Positions 17,348-29,985 are shown, numbered from the stretch's first letter. The stretch is DNA of 64,000 bases from Microbulbifer marinus (GCF_900107725.1 NZ_FNQO01000001.1:1356458-1420457), one strand, 5' to 3'. The notes: generated by a model from the sequence alone, not told the origin. Numbers and translations: made by a program.

Positions 17348-18247
17348 TCAGGTCTCCATTTCTTCCGGCTCAACTACTGTCGCGGCAAGGAATGGTTTTA
17401 TTACAGCTGCCTTCTGTTCCGACATTGCGGCTACCGGCGTCACCAGCCCGCTCGCCAGCGCGGTATGGGCCACAGACTGCGGCTTCTCTGCCCCCAGCAG
17501 GCGAATCGCCTCGGCGGCTATCTGCTGCGCTCGGGCGGCATTCTGCTGCAGGTTGGCAATGGCCACTTCTGCTGTAACCGCCTCTTCGCGGGGATGCCAG
17601 CAGTCGTAATCTGTGGCCATCGCAAGAGTCGCATAGGCAATTTGCGCCTCGCGCGCCAATTTGGCCTCGGGCATATTGGTCATGCCGATCACTGCGGCGC
17701 CCATGCTGCGATACCAATGGGATTCCGCACGGGTGGAGAACTGCGGACCCTCGATACAGATGTAGCTGCCGCCGCGGTGCAATCGGATCGGCTGGTCGGC
17801 CTGGGTCGCCTCAAAGGCACGCGCCAGGCAATCTGCCACCTCCGGGCATACCGGGTCGGCCATGGAGACATGGGCGACGGCACCGTCGCCAAAGAAGGTG
17901 TTATCGCGCTTGCGGGTCATGTCGATGAACTGGTCCGGAATCAGCATATCCAGCGGGCGCACCTCTTCCCGCAAGGACCCCACCGCGGATAGCGACAGGA
18001 TATAGCGCACCCCGAGCTGGCGCAGCGCGTGGATATTGGCCCGGTAGGGTACTTCGGAGGGAATCAGACGATGGCCGCGACCGTGGCGGGCGAGGAAGGC
18101 AACGGGCACACCATGCAACTCACCGGTAACAATGCGATCGGAAGGGGAACCGAAGGGCGTCTCCAGATTATGCTCCTGTACATTGCCCAGCCCCTGCATC
18201 TCATACAGACCGCTGCCGCCGATGACACCAATCACTGCTCTGGCCAT
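17348..18247 (-). CDS. MTAP/MTIP-family nucleoside phosphorylase
   Basis: This 299-residue PNP/MTAP family 2 protein has a phosphate-binding VIGGSGLYEM near the N-terminus, the conserved FLARHGRGHRLIPSEVPYRAN, the GSYICIEGPQFSTRAES active-site loop, and GMTNMPEAKLAREA. These enzymes cleave 5'-methylthioadenosine or 5'-methylthioinosine with phosphate; GammaMTIP enzymes of this type are known in Pseudomonas. Immediately upstream of arsS (5 bases), it could also cleave the adenine from the 5'-arsinoyl-5'-deoxyadenosine made by ArsS, a step expected in arsenosugar synthesis. The first function is established for the family, the second is inferred from position. The C-terminus extends about 40 residues past the core. 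Confidence 0.9.
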   Translation of the reverse strand: MARAVIGVIGGSGLYEMQGLGNVQEHNLETPFGSPSDRIVTGELHGVPVAFLARHGRGHRLIPSEVPYRANIHALRQLGVRYILSLSAVGSLREEVRPLDMLIPDQFIDMTRKRDNTFFGDGAVAHVSMADPVCPEVADCLARAFEATQADQPIRLHRGGSYICIEGPQFSTRAESHWYRSMGAAVIGMTNMPEAKLAREAQIAYATLAMATDYDCWHPREEAVTAEVAIANLQQNAARAQQIAAEAIRLLGAEKPQSVAHTALASGLVTPVAAMSEQKAAVIKPFLAATVVEPEEMET

Positions 18248-18567
18248 GCCCGCTCCTCGATCATCTGTTTTCGCCGCAGTATAGGAGTGACCGCGAACCC
18301 TGTATATCGTTCTGAGAAACCACTAGGTTAACGCAACATTGAAGATGCCGCTAAAATCGAAGGCCACAGGTACCATTGCTCGCATCCTGAAAGTCGCGAC
18401 CGCATCGCGCCGCTGGCTGGCTCCGACGTCAACACCGGCACGGCTGCAGAAACAGTGTACGAAGCGAACTTAACAGCGGATCAGCCGGACGGCCGCAATG
18501 GCGGCATAGCGCGAAATGCAAACCGTATCGACAATACGGTGACACTGACGAGAATTGAGGAGCAACA
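18248..18567. other. Divergent intergenic region
   Basis: These 320 bases lie between the phosphorylase gene and the VOC gene. I see no small gene. A short hairpin (CCGTAT, five-base loop, ATACGG, 18525-18541) precedes a GAGGAG ribosome site for the GTG start at 18568. No clear promoter consensus was identified for either direction. Confidence 0.35.
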
Positions 18568-18951
18568 GTGCTAGAAGGCATCCACCACGCGGCAATCATC
18601 TGTTCCGACTATCCCCGCTCCCGTCACTTTTACAGTGAAATCCTGGGGCTGCGGATTGTCGCCGAAAATTATCGCAGTGACAGGGACTCGTACAAACTGG
18701 ACCTGGCGCTACCCGATGGCAGCCAGGTTGAACTTTTCTCATTTGCGCAAGCACCGGAACGTCCCAGCTATCCGGAAGCGCAGGGCTTGCGCCACCTGGC
18801 ATTCCGGGTCGGCTCGATCGAGGATGCGGTGGCACGCCTCTCTGACGCAGGCGTTGCTGTCGAACCTATCCGCACCGACCCCTACACCGGCAAGCGCTTT
18901 ACTTTCTTTGCCGATCCGGACCAGTTGCCGCTCGAACTCTACGAATCCTGA
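18568..18951 (+). CDS. VOC family (glyoxalase I-like, YaeR/GloA2-type) metalloprotein
   Basis: The GTG start is supported by GAGGAG six bases upstream. The 127-residue single VOC-fold protein has all four expected metal ligands: His6 or His7 in IHHAAI, Glu55 in QVELFSF, His76 in LRHLAFRV and Glu123 in LPLELYE. The short length and DPDQLPLELYE ending match the YaeR/GloA2 (SMU1112c-like) subgroup. Family enzymes act on glutathione hemithioacetals or bind metal with unknown substrates; specificity is not shown. It converges on sucD with a shared terminator. Confidence 0.9.
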   Translation: MLEGIHHAAIICSDYPRSRHFYSEILGLRIVAENYRSDRDSYKLDLALPDGSQVELFSFAQAPERPSYPEAQGLRHLAFRVGSIEDAVARLSDAGVAVEPIRTDPYTGKRFTFFADPDQLPLELYES

Positions 18952-19032
18952 AACTGCCGATATGGCGCCAACTTCCGGGCATTCGTCCGAAAATTTCCCA
19001 CTCCATTTGCTCGACAGGCATTCGCCAGACAC

Positions 19033-19060
19033 AAAAAAAGCCGCCCGAGGGCGGCTTTCT
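19033..19060. terminator. Bidirectional rho-independent terminator
   Basis: AAAAAAAGCCGCC, a CGAG loop and GGCGGCTTTCTT lie between the VOC gene (plus) and sucD (minus). The T-tract is better on the minus-strand side, where it would end the long sdh-suc transcript. Confidence 0.9.
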
Positions 19061-19080
19061 TGAACTGGGCGGTAAACGAC

Positions 19081-19953
19081 TTACCAGCCAGTTACTTCCT
19101 TCAGCGCGTTGCCGATCTCGGCCAGGGAGCGCACGGTTTTTACACCGGCGTCTTCCAGCGCGGCGAACTTCTCGTCCGCGGTGCCCTTGCCACCGGAGAT
19201 GATCGCGCCGGCGTGGCCCATGCGCTTACCGGGAGGAGCAGTTACACCAGCGATATAGGAAACCACCGGCTTGGTGACGTTTTCCTTGATGTAAGCCGCA
19301 GCTTCTTCTTCCGCGGTGCCGCCGATCTCACCGATCATAACGATCGCTTCGGTCTGCGGGTCATTCTGGAACATTTCCAGGATGTCGATGAAGTTGGAGC
19401 CCGGGATGGGGTCGCCACCGATGCCCACACAGGTGGACTGGCCGAAACCGTGATCGGTAGTCTGTTTCACCGCTTCATAGGTCAGGGTGCCGGAACGGGA
19501 AACGATGCCCACTTTACCCGGCTTGTGGATGTGACCCGGCATGATGCCGATCTTGCACTCACCCGGAGTGATCACGCCCGGGCAGTTCGGGCCGATCAGG
19601 CGCACGCCCAGCTCGTCACACTTCACTTTGGCATCCAGCATATCCAGCGTCGGGATACCTTCGGTGATGCACACGATCAGCTTGATACCGCCGTTGGCCG
19701 CTTCCAGGATGGAATCCTTACAGAAGGGAGCCGGTACATAGATCACGGAGGCTTCCGCACCGGTCGCTTCTACCGCTTCTTTCACGGTATCGAAAACCGG
19801 CAGGCCCAGGTGTTCCTGACCGCCTTTACCCGGAGTTACACCACCAACCATCTTGGTGCCGTAGGCGATCGCCTGCTCGGAGTGGAAAGTGCCCTGGGAG
19901 CCGGTGAAGCCCTGGCAGATGACTTTGGTGTCTTTGTTAATCAGTACAGACAT
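19081..19953 (-). CDS. sucD: Succinyl-CoA synthetase, alpha subunit
   Basis: This 290-residue subunit binds CoA and carries the phosphohistidine of the ADP- or GDP-forming succinate-CoA ligase of the TCA cycle. The CoA-binding Rossmann part reads [19 protein letters not shown]. The active-site His lies in [38 protein letters not shown] and [16 protein letters not shown] are further family motifs. The start ATG follows GGAGGG, two bases after the sucC stop, so sucC and sucD are translationally coupled. Confidence 0.98.
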   Translation of the reverse strand: MSVLINKDTKVICQGFTGSQGTFHSEQAIAYGTKMVGGVTPGKGGQEHLGLPVFDTVKEAVEATGAEASVIYVPAPFCKDSILEAANGGIKLIVCITEGIPTLDMLDAKVKCDELGVRLIGPNCPGVITPGECKIGIMPGHIHKPGKVGIVSRSGTLTYEAVKQTTDHGFGQSTCVGIGGDPIPGSNFIDILEMFQNDPQTEAIVMIGEIGGTAEEEAAAYIKENVTKPVVSYIAGVTAPPGKRMGHAGAIISGGKGTADEKFAALEDAGVKTVRSLAEIGNALKEVTGW

Positions 19954-19955
19954 GA

Positions 19956-21122
<1,167 letters not shown>

Positions 21123-21299
21123 AGTCAATACCAATTCACATTTGAAATGTGTTTACCAATTGCAGATTACTCTGCACCTAAGAACAAAATTCAAAATTTC
21201 CGTCGTTGCAAATTTCGAATTTCGCAAATGAAACCGGGGCGGCCAATTCAATTTTGGCTAGCGCCCCGACATTGAAGCTCTCGCTTACGCTATTTGCGC

Positions 21300-22766
<1,467 letters not shown>

Positions 22767-22831
22767 TCAGGTCAGGTCGGCGCGGCCCCTGCCGCGCCGT
22801 GTGCCTGCAAACAGGCACCCTTACCGGCGAT

Positions 22832-24031
22832 TTATACTTCGAGGAGGATGCGCGCCGGGTCCTCGATCATCTCCTTGATCGCAACCAGGAAGCCAACCGC
22901 TTCCTTGCCGTCGATCAGGCGGTGGTCGTAGGACAGCGCCAGGTACATCATCGGCAGGATTTCCACCTTGCCGTCTACCGCCATCGGACGCTCCTGGATC
23001 TTGTGCATACCCAGGATGGCGGTCTGCGGCGGGTTCAGGATCGGGGTGGACAGCAGGGAACCGAACACGCCGCCGTTGGTGATGGTGAAGGTGCCGCCGG
23101 TCATCTCTTCGATGGTCAGCTTGCCGTCGCGGGCACGGACACCCATGTCGCGGATGGAGTTTTCGATATCCGCCAGGCCCATGTTTTCCGCGTTGCGCAG
23201 CACCGGTACCACCAGACCCTTCGGCGAGGATACGGCCACACCGATATCCTGATAGCCGTGGTAGACGATGTCGTTACCGTCGATGGACGCATTCACTGCG
23301 GAGTAGCGCTTCAGCGCTTCCACCGCGGCCTTCACAAAGAAGCCCATGAAGCCCAGGCGGGTGCCATTGTGCTTCTTCTCGAACAGGTCCTTGTAGTTCT
23401 TGCGCAGGTCCATGACCGGCTTCATGTTCACTTCGTTGAAAGTAGTGAGCATGGCGGTGGACTGGGAAGCATCCAGCAGGCGCTCAGCGATACGCTTGCG
23501 CATGCGGGTCATGGGTACGCGCTTCTCGACGCGCGCGCCCGGCGCCACGGCGGCTTCGGCGGCGGCAGCCGGTGCAGCGGCGGCAGCCGGAGCGGTACCC
23601 GCCTTCATCACGTCTTCTTTCAGAACGCGACCGCCCTTGCCGGAGCCTTCGACGCCGGCCAGGTCAACGCCCTTCTCGGCCGCCATCTTCTTGGCGGACG
23701 GCATGGCGATTTTCTCGCCTTCTGCAGCCGGAGCTGCCTCGGCCGCGGGTGCTTCCGCCGGCTTCTCTTCCGCCGGTGCGGCGCCAGCACCGGCGCCCTC
23801 TTCGAATTTGGCGATCACTTCGTTCGACAGGACGGTATCGCCCTCGCCCTTGATGATTTCGCTAAGGGCGCCGTCTGCAGGCGCGACAACTTCCAGTACG
23901 ACTTTGTCGGTTTCGATATCCACGATCAGTTCATCGCGGGACACGGCTTCGCCGGGCTGTTTGTGCCAGGTGGCAACGGTGCCATCCTGAACGGATTCCG
24001 GGAAAGTTGGCGCTTTAATCTCGATCGTCAT
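22832..24031 (-). CDS. sucB: 2-oxoglutarate dehydrogenase E2, dihydrolipoyl succinyltransferase
   Basis: The start at ATG 24029-24031, preceded by AGGAA, gives 399 residues; an upstream in-frame extension is not conserved. There is one lipoyl domain (residues 1-75) with the lipoylated Lys in [11 protein letters not shown]. An Ala/Pro/Glu-rich linker follows, then a peripheral-subunit-binding domain ([24 protein letters not shown]) and a second Ala-rich linker. The C-terminal catalytic core carries the active site in [15 protein letters not shown]. It transfers the succinyl group to CoA and forms the core of the complex with SucA and Lpd. Confidence 0.98.
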   Translation of the reverse strand: MTIEIKAPTFPESVQDGTVATWHKQPGEAVSRDELIVDIETDKVVLEVVAPADGALSEIIKGEGDTVLSNEVIAKFEEGAGAGAAPAEEKPAEAPAAEAAPAAEGEKIAMPSAKKMAAEKGVDLAGVEGSGKGGRVLKEDVMKAGTAPAAAAAPAAAAEAAVAPGARVEKRVPMTRMRKRIAERLLDASQSTAMLTTFNEVNMKPVMDLRKNYKDLFEKKHNGTRLGFMGFFVKAAVEALKRYSAVNASIDGNDIVYHGYQDIGVAVSSPKGLVVPVLRNAENMGLADIENSIRDMGVRARDGKLTIEEMTGGTFTITNGGVFGSLLSTPILNPPQTAILGMHKIQERPMAVDGKVEILPMMYLALSYDHRLIDGKEAVGFLVAIKEMIEDPARILLEV

Positions 24032-24077
24032 TGTTCCTGTTTCCTGAGATTGACTCTTCACTAATTACTGCCGCCGA

Positions 24078-26906
24078 TTACTTGACGGTCAGCGCCTCGT
24101 TGATGAACTTGTTCTGTTCTTCCAGGTGCGTGGACATATAGCCCGCCGCCGGTGCCGCAGACGGCTCGCGGCCCACGTACTGCAGGTCCAGTTTCGGATG
24201 TGTTTCCGCCAGCAGGCGACGCAGGTGGTGCTGACTGTGATACCAGGCACCCTGGTTCATCGGCTCTTCCTGACACCAGGCCACGCTCTTGATGTTCTTG
24301 AACGCGGACACCGCCTCCACGAACTCTTCGTCCGGGAAGGGATACAGCTGCTCGATGCGCACCAGCGCCACGTCTTCCTGCTCACGCTCCATGCGCGCTT
24401 CCAGCAAATGGTAGTAGACCTTGCCGGAGCACAGGATCAGGCGTTTGACCTTGGCGGGATCCACACCGTCATCCTGGATCACGTTGTGGAACTGGCCATT
24501 GGCCAGTTCGTCCAGGCTGGAAGTGGCCAGCTTGTGACGCAGAATCCACTTGGGGCTCATGATGATGAGCGGGCGGCGCATCGGGCGGACTGCCTGGCGG
24601 CGCAGCAGGTGGAAAATCTGTGCCGGCGTGGTGGCGTTACACACCTGGATATTGTGCTCGGCGCACAGCTGCATGAAGCGCTCCAGACGCGCGGAGGAGT
24701 GCTCCGGTCCCTGCCCTTCATAGCCGTGCGGCAGCAGCATCACCAGGCCGCACATACGGCCCCACTTGTGCTCACCGGAGGTGATGAACTGGTCGATCAC
24801 CACCTGCGCGCCATTGGCGAAGTCACCGAACTGGGCTTCCCAGACCACCAGCGACTTGGGCGTGGTGGTGGCGTAACCGTATTCGAACGCCAGCACCGCC
24901 TCTTCCGACAGCAGTGTGTCGTAGATATAGAACGGCGGCTGGTCTTCGTACATGTGCTGCAGCGGCACATAGGACTGACCGTCCTTCTGGCTGTGAATCA
25001 CCGCGTGACGGTGAGAGAAGGTACCGCGACCGACGTCCTCACCGGTGAAGCGGACCATATAGCCCTCTTCCAGCAGCGTGCCGTAGGCGAGCGTTTCGGC
25101 CATGCCCCAGTTCAGCGGCAGTGCGCCGCCAGCCATCTTGCGGCGATCGTCGTAGATCTTGGCCACCTGGCGCTGCATCACCACGCCGTCGGGCACGGTG
25201 GTCATGCGGGTGGCCACGTCCTTCAGCTTCGGCAGCGGGAAACCGGTATCGGCCGGCGTCTGCCAGTCGTGATTCAGGTAGGGGCTCCAGTCCACGAACA
25301 TGGACTCGTCCGGCTGTTTCACCAGACCGGTGGCCACGTCCTCGCCGCGATCCAGCTTGTCGCGGTAGTCGCTGGCCAGCTTGTCCGCGGCCGGCTTGTC
25401 CAGCACGCCGTCATTGACCAGCTTCTCCGCATACAGGGTGCGGGTGGTCTTGTGCTTGCGGATGACCTGGTACATCTGCGGCTGGGTACCGGACGGATCA
25501 TCGGTCTCGTTGTGACCGCGGCGGCGATAGCACACCAGATCGATCACGATATCTTTCTTGAACTCGTAGCGGTAATCCACCGCCAGCAGCGCGGCCAGTA
25601 CGACCATTTCCGGATCGTCGCCATTCACGTGCAGTACCGGGGCGTCGATCATCTTCGCCACATCGGTACAGTACTCGGTGGAACGGGCGTCCTCGCGCTT
25701 GCTGGTGGTGAAGCCCACCTGGTTGTTCAGCACGATATGCACGGTGCCGCCGGTGTAGAAGCCGCGGGTCTGGGACATCTGCAGGGTTTCCTGCACCACG
25801 CCCTGACCGGCGAAGGCGGCGTCGCCGTGGATATTGATCGGCAGAACTTTTTCACCGGTGGGATCGTTGCGGCGATCCTGGCGCGCGCGCACGGAGCCTT
25901 CCACCACCGGCGCACAGATCTCCAGGTGCGACGGGTTGAAAGCAAGCGCCAGGTGTACTTCGCCACCCGGGGTCATTACGTTGGAGGAGAAGCCCTGGTG
26001 GTACTTCACATCGCCGGAGGTATCCAGGGTCTTCTTGCCCTCGAATTCCTCAAACAGGTCAGTCGGGTTTTTACCCAGAATATTGACCAGGGTGTTCAGG
26101 CGGCCGCGGTGGGCCATGCCCATCACCACCTCTTTTACCCCGTAGGTGCCGGAGCGGCGGATCAGCGCGTCCAGCATCGGGATCAGACTTTCACCGCCCT
26201 CGACGCCGAAACGCTTGGTGCCCGGGTACTTGGAGTCCAGGTGGCGCTCCAGGCCCTCGGCGGCCGACAGTCGCTGCAGGATTTCGATCTGGATATCGGT
26301 GCCGAAATTGGGCTTGGACTGGCTGCGCTCCAGGCGCTGCTGGAACCACTGCTGCTCGTCCAGATTGGACAGATGCATGATCTCTGCACCCAGGTTGCCG
26401 CAGTAGGTGCGCTCCAGGCCCTCGACGATTTCGCGCAGGGTCGCTTCTTCCTTGCCGAAAAACAGACCGCCGGTCTGGAAGGTCGTGTCGAAATCGCCCT
26501 CGGTCAGGCCGTGGTAGCTCAGCTGCAGATCCGGCACCTGCTCGCGCGCCATCAGACCCAGCGGGTCCAGGGTCGCCTTCTTGTGACCGCGGTGACGGTA
26601 AGAGCTGATGAGCTGCAGAACTTTGATCTGCTTGCGTTCGTGTTCGATATTGACGGCGCCGGCACCGGGAGCGGCCAGCGGGCGGGTACGGTGTTTGGCG
26701 AGCAGTTCAAAGTGCTGGCGCACTGCGGCGTGGGACACATCGCCGACGCCACTGACCCGCGGGAGGCTGTCGAAGTAACTGCGCCATTCCTCCGGCACGC
26801 CATTGGGGTCGTGCAGATAGGTCTCGTACAGTTCCTCCACATAGGCGGCATTGCCCCCGGAGATATGGGAGCTACGCCACAGCTGCTCCATGGTACTTTC
26901 GTGCAT
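24078..26906 (-). CDS. sucA: 2-oxoglutarate dehydrogenase E1
   Basis: The start is ATG 26904-26906 (MHESTMEQLWRSSHISGG), after GAGGTAGG, giving 942 residues, close to the E. coli protein. The 22-codon upstream extension overlaps a hairpin and is unlikely to be translated. It is a thiamine-diphosphate decarboxylase. The N-terminal LWRSSHISGGNAAYVEELYE helix binds E2/E3. GMAHRGRLNTLVNILGK, the TPP motif NIHGDAAFAGQGVVQETL ending in LNNQVGFTT, and HGYEGQGPEHSSARLERF with its catalytic His are all present. It is transcribed downstream of sdhB across a 210-base gap that holds several inverted repeats. Confidence 0.98.
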   Translation of the reverse strand: MHESTMEQLWRSSHISGGNAAYVEELYETYLHDPNGVPEEWRSYFDSLPRVSGVGDVSHAAVRQHFELLAKHRTRPLAAPGAGAVNIEHERKQIKVLQLISSYRHRGHKKATLDPLGLMAREQVPDLQLSYHGLTEGDFDTTFQTGGLFFGKEEATLREIVEGLERTYCGNLGAEIMHLSNLDEQQWFQQRLERSQSKPNFGTDIQIEILQRLSAAEGLERHLDSKYPGTKRFGVEGGESLIPMLDALIRRSGTYGVKEVVMGMAHRGRLNTLVNILGKNPTDLFEEFEGKKTLDTSGDVKYHQGFSSNVMTPGGEVHLALAFNPSHLEICAPVVEGSVRARQDRRNDPTGEKVLPINIHGDAAFAGQGVVQETLQMSQTRGFYTGGTVHIVLNNQVGFTTSKREDARSTEYCTDVAKMIDAPVLHVNGDDPEMVVLAALLAVDYRYEFKKDIVIDLVCYRRRGHNETDDPSGTQPQMYQVIRKHKTTRTLYAEKLVNDGVLDKPAADKLASDYRDKLDRGEDVATGLVKQPDESMFVDWSPYLNHDWQTPADTGFPLPKLKDVATRMTTVPDGVVMQRQVAKIYDDRRKMAGGALPLNWGMAETLAYGTLLEEGYMVRFTGEDVGRGTFSHRHAVIHSQKDGQSYVPLQHMYEDQPPFYIYDTLLSEEAVLAFEYGYATTTPKSLVVWEAQFGDFANGAQVVIDQFITSGEHKWGRMCGLVMLLPHGYEGQGPEHSSARLERFMQLCAEHNIQVCNATTPAQIFHLLRRQAVRPMRRPLIIMSPKWILRHKLATSSLDELANGQFHNVIQDDGVDPAKVKRLILCSGKVYYHLLEARMEREQEDVALVRIEQLYPFPDEEFVEAVSAFKNIKSVAWCQEEPMNQGAWYHSQHHLRRLLAETHPKLDLQYVGREPSAAPAAGYMSTHLEEQNKFINEALTVK

Positions 26907-26973
26907 GTTGATGCCTACCTCGATTGCAGTGCGCCCGTTTCGGGTGGTGTCACTGCGCGTTCCTTTCACTCAC

Positions 26974-27009
26974 AAAAGGGGAGGCGCCAAAAAAGTCACC
27001 TCCCCTTTT
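26974..27009. other. Perfect inverted repeat in the sdhB-sucA spacer
   Basis: AAAAGGGGAGG (26974-26984) and CCTCCCCTTTT (26999-27009) form a perfect 11-bp stem with a 14-base loop. On the minus strand the stem is followed by GTGAGTG rather than a T-run beyond the stem's own four Ts. It lies in the untranslated leader of sucA. It could be a partial terminator or attenuator, or an mRNA-stabilising hairpin between sdhB and sucA. Confidence 0.7.
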
Positions 27010-27053
27010 CAACTTGGCACCGGCTCTTCGGCCAGCTTTTTAGTAGTTAGATA

Positions 27054-27090
27054 GGCGCCGCCGTTGGCGCCGAGCCCGCAGCGCGGGCTC
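27054..27090. other. Two GC-rich inverted repeats just downstream of sdhB
   Basis: GGCGCC-N6-GGCGCC spans 27054-27071. GAGCCCGC, an AGC loop and GCGGGCTC span 27072-27090. Both lie within 65 bases of the sdhB stop on the minus strand. No T-run follows, so classical termination is unlikely; protection of the sdh mRNA 3' end or a processing site is more plausible. Confidence 0.55.
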
Positions 27091-27116
27091 AACCGGGCTC
27101 AATCTACCCGCTGCCG

Positions 27117-27821
27117 TTAAACCGCGCGGGTCAGCAACATATTGCGGATGTGACCGATGGCGCGGGTCGGGTTCAGACCCTTCGGGCACACATTCACACA
27201 GTTCTGGATGCCGTGGCAGCGGAACACGCTGAAGGGGTCATCCAGGTTGGACAGGCGCTCGTCGGTGGCCAGGTCGCGGCTGTCCGCCAGGAAGCGGTAA
27301 GCCTGCAGCAGGCCGGCCGGGCCGATGAACTTGTCCGGATTCCACCAGAAAGACGGACATGCGGTGGAGCAGCAGGCGCACAGGATGCACTCGTACAGAC
27401 CATCCAGCTTCTCGCGCTGTTCCGGTGACTGCAGACGCTCGATCGCCGGCGCCGGCGTGTCGTTCTGCAGGTAGGGTTCGATCTTCTTGTACTGCTCGTA
27501 GAACTGCTCCATGTCCACGACCAGGTCACGGACCACCGGCAGACCCGGCAGCGGGCGCAGTACCAGCTTGCCCTTCGGCGCCGCTTCGGAAAGCGGCGTG
27601 GTGCAGGCCAGGCCGTTGCGACCGGAGATGTTCATACCGTCGGAGCCGCATACGCCCTCACGGCAGGAGCGACGGAACGACAGGGTCGGATCCTCGGCCT
27701 TCAGCAGTTCCAGCACGTCCAGCACCATCAGGTCCTTGCCCTGGGTGTCCAGCTCGTAGTCCTGCATGTAAGGAGCTTTGTCAGTCTCCGGGTTGTAACG
27801 GTAAATGCTTACTTTCAACAT
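27117..27821 (-). CDS. sdhB: Succinate dehydrogenase iron-sulfur subunit
   Basis: This 234-residue subunit carries three Fe-S clusters. The [2Fe-2S] site is SCREGVCGSDGMNISG with the last ligand in NGLAC; the Asp in place of the third Cys is normal for proteobacterial SdhB. The [4Fe-4S] site is CILCACCSTACPSFW. The [3Fe-4S] site is CHGIQNCVNVCPKGLNP. It passes electrons from the SdhA flavin to ubiquinone at the SdhCD anchor. It is 19 bases downstream of sdhA. Confidence 0.98.
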   Translation of the reverse strand: MLKVSIYRYNPETDKAPYMQDYELDTQGKDLMVLDVLELLKAEDPTLSFRRSCREGVCGSDGMNISGRNGLACTTPLSEAAPKGKLVLRPLPGLPVVRDLVVDMEQFYEQYKKIEPYLQNDTPAPAIERLQSPEQREKLDGLYECILCACCSTACPSFWWNPDKFIGPAGLLQAYRFLADSRDLATDERLSNLDDPFSVFRCHGIQNCVNVCPKGLNPTRAIGHIRNMLLTRAV

Positions 27822-27840
27822 ACTCTATTCCGCTCCCGAA

Positions 27841-29613
27841 TCAGTAAGTCCGAGCTTTCGGCTCGAAAGCTTCGACGGTGTTAGGCGCAAAGTTAACTGC
27901 GCGCTTGCCGACGCGTTTTTCTGCCGGGAAGAACATGGAGTGGCACAGCCAGTTCTCGTCGTCGCGCTCCTGGAAGTCTTCGCGGGCGTGGGCGCCGCGG
28001 CTCTCAGTGCGCGCCTCGGCGGCAATCGCGGTGGCCTCGGCCACTTCCAGCAGGTTCTGCAGCTCCAGCGCCTCGATACGAGCGGTGTTAAATGCACGGC
28101 TCTTGTCTTCCAGGCGTACATTCGCAATGCGCTCGCGCAGATCGGCCAGCTTCTTCACGCCTTCGGCCATGTAATCGCCGCGGCGGAATACACCGAAGTG
28201 GTTCTGCATGACATTCTGCAGTTCCTTGCGTAGATCGGCGGCCTTCTCACCGTCGTTGGTGTTCTCCAGACGGTTCAGGCGCGCCATTGCCGCTTCGATA
28301 TCGGACTCGGAGGCCTCGCGGTGCTCGATGCCCTCGCGCAGGGACTGCTCGATAAACAGGCCGGATGCGCGGCCGAAGACCACCAGGTCCAGCAGGGAGT
28401 TGCCGCCCAGGCGGTTGGCACCGTGTACGGACACACAGGCCACCTCGCCACAGGCGTAGAAACCTTCGATCACCTGGTCGTTGCCGGCGGCGTCCTGAGT
28501 CAGGGCCTGGCCGTGAACATTGGTGGGGATACCACCCATCATATAGTGACAGGTAGGCACTACCGGGATCGGCGCCTTGACCGGATCCACGTGGGCGAAA
28601 GTCTTGGCCAGCTCACAGATACCGGGCAGGCGGCTGTGCAGCACTTCCTCACCCAGGTGGTCGAGCTTCAGGAACACGTGGTCGCCCTCGGGTCCAGCGC
28701 CGCGACCGTCGAGAATCTCCAGAACCATGGAGCGCGCCACCACATCGCGGGACGCGAGGTCTTTGGCGTTGGGCGCGTAGCGTTCCATAAAGCGCTCGCC
28801 ATCCTTGTTGATCAGGTAACCGCCCTCACCGCGACAGCCCTCGGTCACCAGCACGCCGGCGCCGGCGATGCCGGTCGGGTGGAACTGCCACATCTCGATG
28901 TCCTGTACCGGCATGCCGGCACGCAGGGCCATACCGACACCGTCACCGGTGTTGATGTGCGCATTGGTGGTAGAGGCGAAGATACGGCCGGCACCGCCAG
29001 TCGCAAATACAGTGGCCTTGGACTTGATGAAAACGACTTCACCGTCTTCGATGCACATGGCGATCACACCCACCACGGCACCGTCCTGGTTTTTCACCAG
29101 GTCGATGGCGAACCACTCGTTCAGGAATTCGGTGTTGTGCTTGACGTTGTTCTGGTACAGCGTGTGCAGCAGCGCGTGACCGGTACGGTCCGCAGCCGCG
29201 CAGGTACGCGCCGCCTGGCCGCCGCGACCGAAGTCCTTGGACTGGCCGCCGAACGGGCGCTGGTAGATACGCCCCTCTTCAGTACGGGAGAACGGCAGAC
29301 CCATGTGCTCGAGTTCGAACACGGTTTCCGGGCCCACGGAGCACATATATTCGATAGCGTCCTGGTCGCCGATATAGTCCGACCCCTTGACGGTGTCGTA
29401 CATGTGCCAGCGCCAGTCGTCATTCGGGTCGGCACTGGCGATCGCGCAGGTGATGCCGCCCTGGGCAGATACGGTGTGCGAGCGAGTCGGGAACACCTTG
29501 GTGATCACGGCTGTCTTGAAGCCGGACTGAGCCATTTGCAGGGCCGCGCGCATACCCGCGCCGCCGCCGCCAATTACGATCCCATCAAAGGAAATAGTAC
29601 GCATGTTCGCCAT
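27841..29613 (-). CDS. sdhA: Succinate dehydrogenase flavoprotein subunit
   Basis: This 590-residue subunit has the FAD-binding [17 protein letters not shown], the His that carries covalent FAD in [13 protein letters not shown], and the substrate/catalytic segments [20 protein letters not shown] and [21 protein letters not shown]-type [11 protein letters not shown] and [18 protein letters not shown] complete the family picture. It oxidises succinate to fumarate at the cytoplasmic membrane face as complex II. The sdhD stop is 3 bases upstream. Confidence 0.98.
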   Translation of the reverse strand: MANMRTISFDGIVIGGGGAGMRAALQMAQSGFKTAVITKVFPTRSHTVSAQGGITCAIASADPNDDWRWHMYDTVKGSDYIGDQDAIEYMCSVGPETVFELEHMGLPFSRTEEGRIYQRPFGGQSKDFGRGGQAARTCAAADRTGHALLHTLYQNNVKHNTEFLNEWFAIDLVKNQDGAVVGVIAMCIEDGEVVFIKSKATVFATGGAGRIFASTTNAHINTGDGVGMALRAGMPVQDIEMWQFHPTGIAGAGVLVTEGCRGEGGYLINKDGERFMERYAPNAKDLASRDVVARSMVLEILDGRGAGPEGDHVFLKLDHLGEEVLHSRLPGICELAKTFAHVDPVKAPIPVVPTCHYMMGGIPTNVHGQALTQDAAGNDQVIEGFYACGEVACVSVHGANRLGGNSLLDLVVFGRASGLFIEQSLREGIEHREASESDIEAAMARLNRLENTNDGEKAADLRKELQNVMQNHFGVFRRGDYMAEGVKKLADLRERIANVRLEDKSRAFNTARIEALELQNLLEVAEATAIAAEARTESRGAHAREDFQERDDENWLCHSMFFPAEKRVGKRAVNFAPNTVEAFEPKARTY

Positions 29614-29616
29614 CAG

Positions 29617-29985
29617 TTATACACCCCACAGAATTTCAATGCCCCACACCGCGTAGAACACGGCAACCGCTGCCAGCAACGCTTCCACGGCCAGGCGTAG
29701 AACGGTGGCCTTGGGCCCCATCATGCGGTTGGTGATGTAGTCGGTCACAACAGACCAGAGACCGATCCAGGCATGAATAATGGTGGAGAGAAGCGCCACC
29801 AGGCTGAATACACGCACCCAGCGCTGGGCGAACAGCTCAGACCAGGCCTGGTAGCCGAAGTCTTCACTGAAAAAGATGAAACCCACAATAAAGAGGGTAT
29901 AAGCAACCAGTACAACGGCGGTGACACGCTGATACAGCCAGTCAAAAGTGCCGCTGCGGCCAAAGCTTGTTACTGTTCTTACCAT
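29617..29985 (-). CDS. sdhD: Succinate dehydrogenase hydrophobic membrane anchor
   Basis: The start ATG at 29983-29985 overlaps the end of sdhC by 7 bases (TTATGGTAA arrangement), giving 122 residues. Three transmembrane helices are visible: AVVLVAYTLFIVGFIFF, VFSLVALLSTIIHAWIGLW, and a C-terminal LAAVAVFYAVWGIEIL. The conserved heme-ligand His and quinone-site region read STIIHAWIGLWSVVTDY. Two codons of upstream extension are possible but unlikely. It anchors SdhAB with SdhC. Confidence 0.95.
   Translation of the reverse strand: MVRTVTSFGRSGTFDWLYQRVTAVVLVAYTLFIVGFIFFSEDFGYQAWSELFAQRWVRVFSLVALLSTIIHAWIGLWSVVTDYITNRMMGPKATVLRLAVEALLAAVAVFYAVWGIEILWGV

Noticed and set aside
24126-27050. A 974-codon plus-strand frame opposite sucA
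   Set aside because: It mirrors the codon structure of sucA, has no start signal or recognised motif, and overlaps the gene completely.
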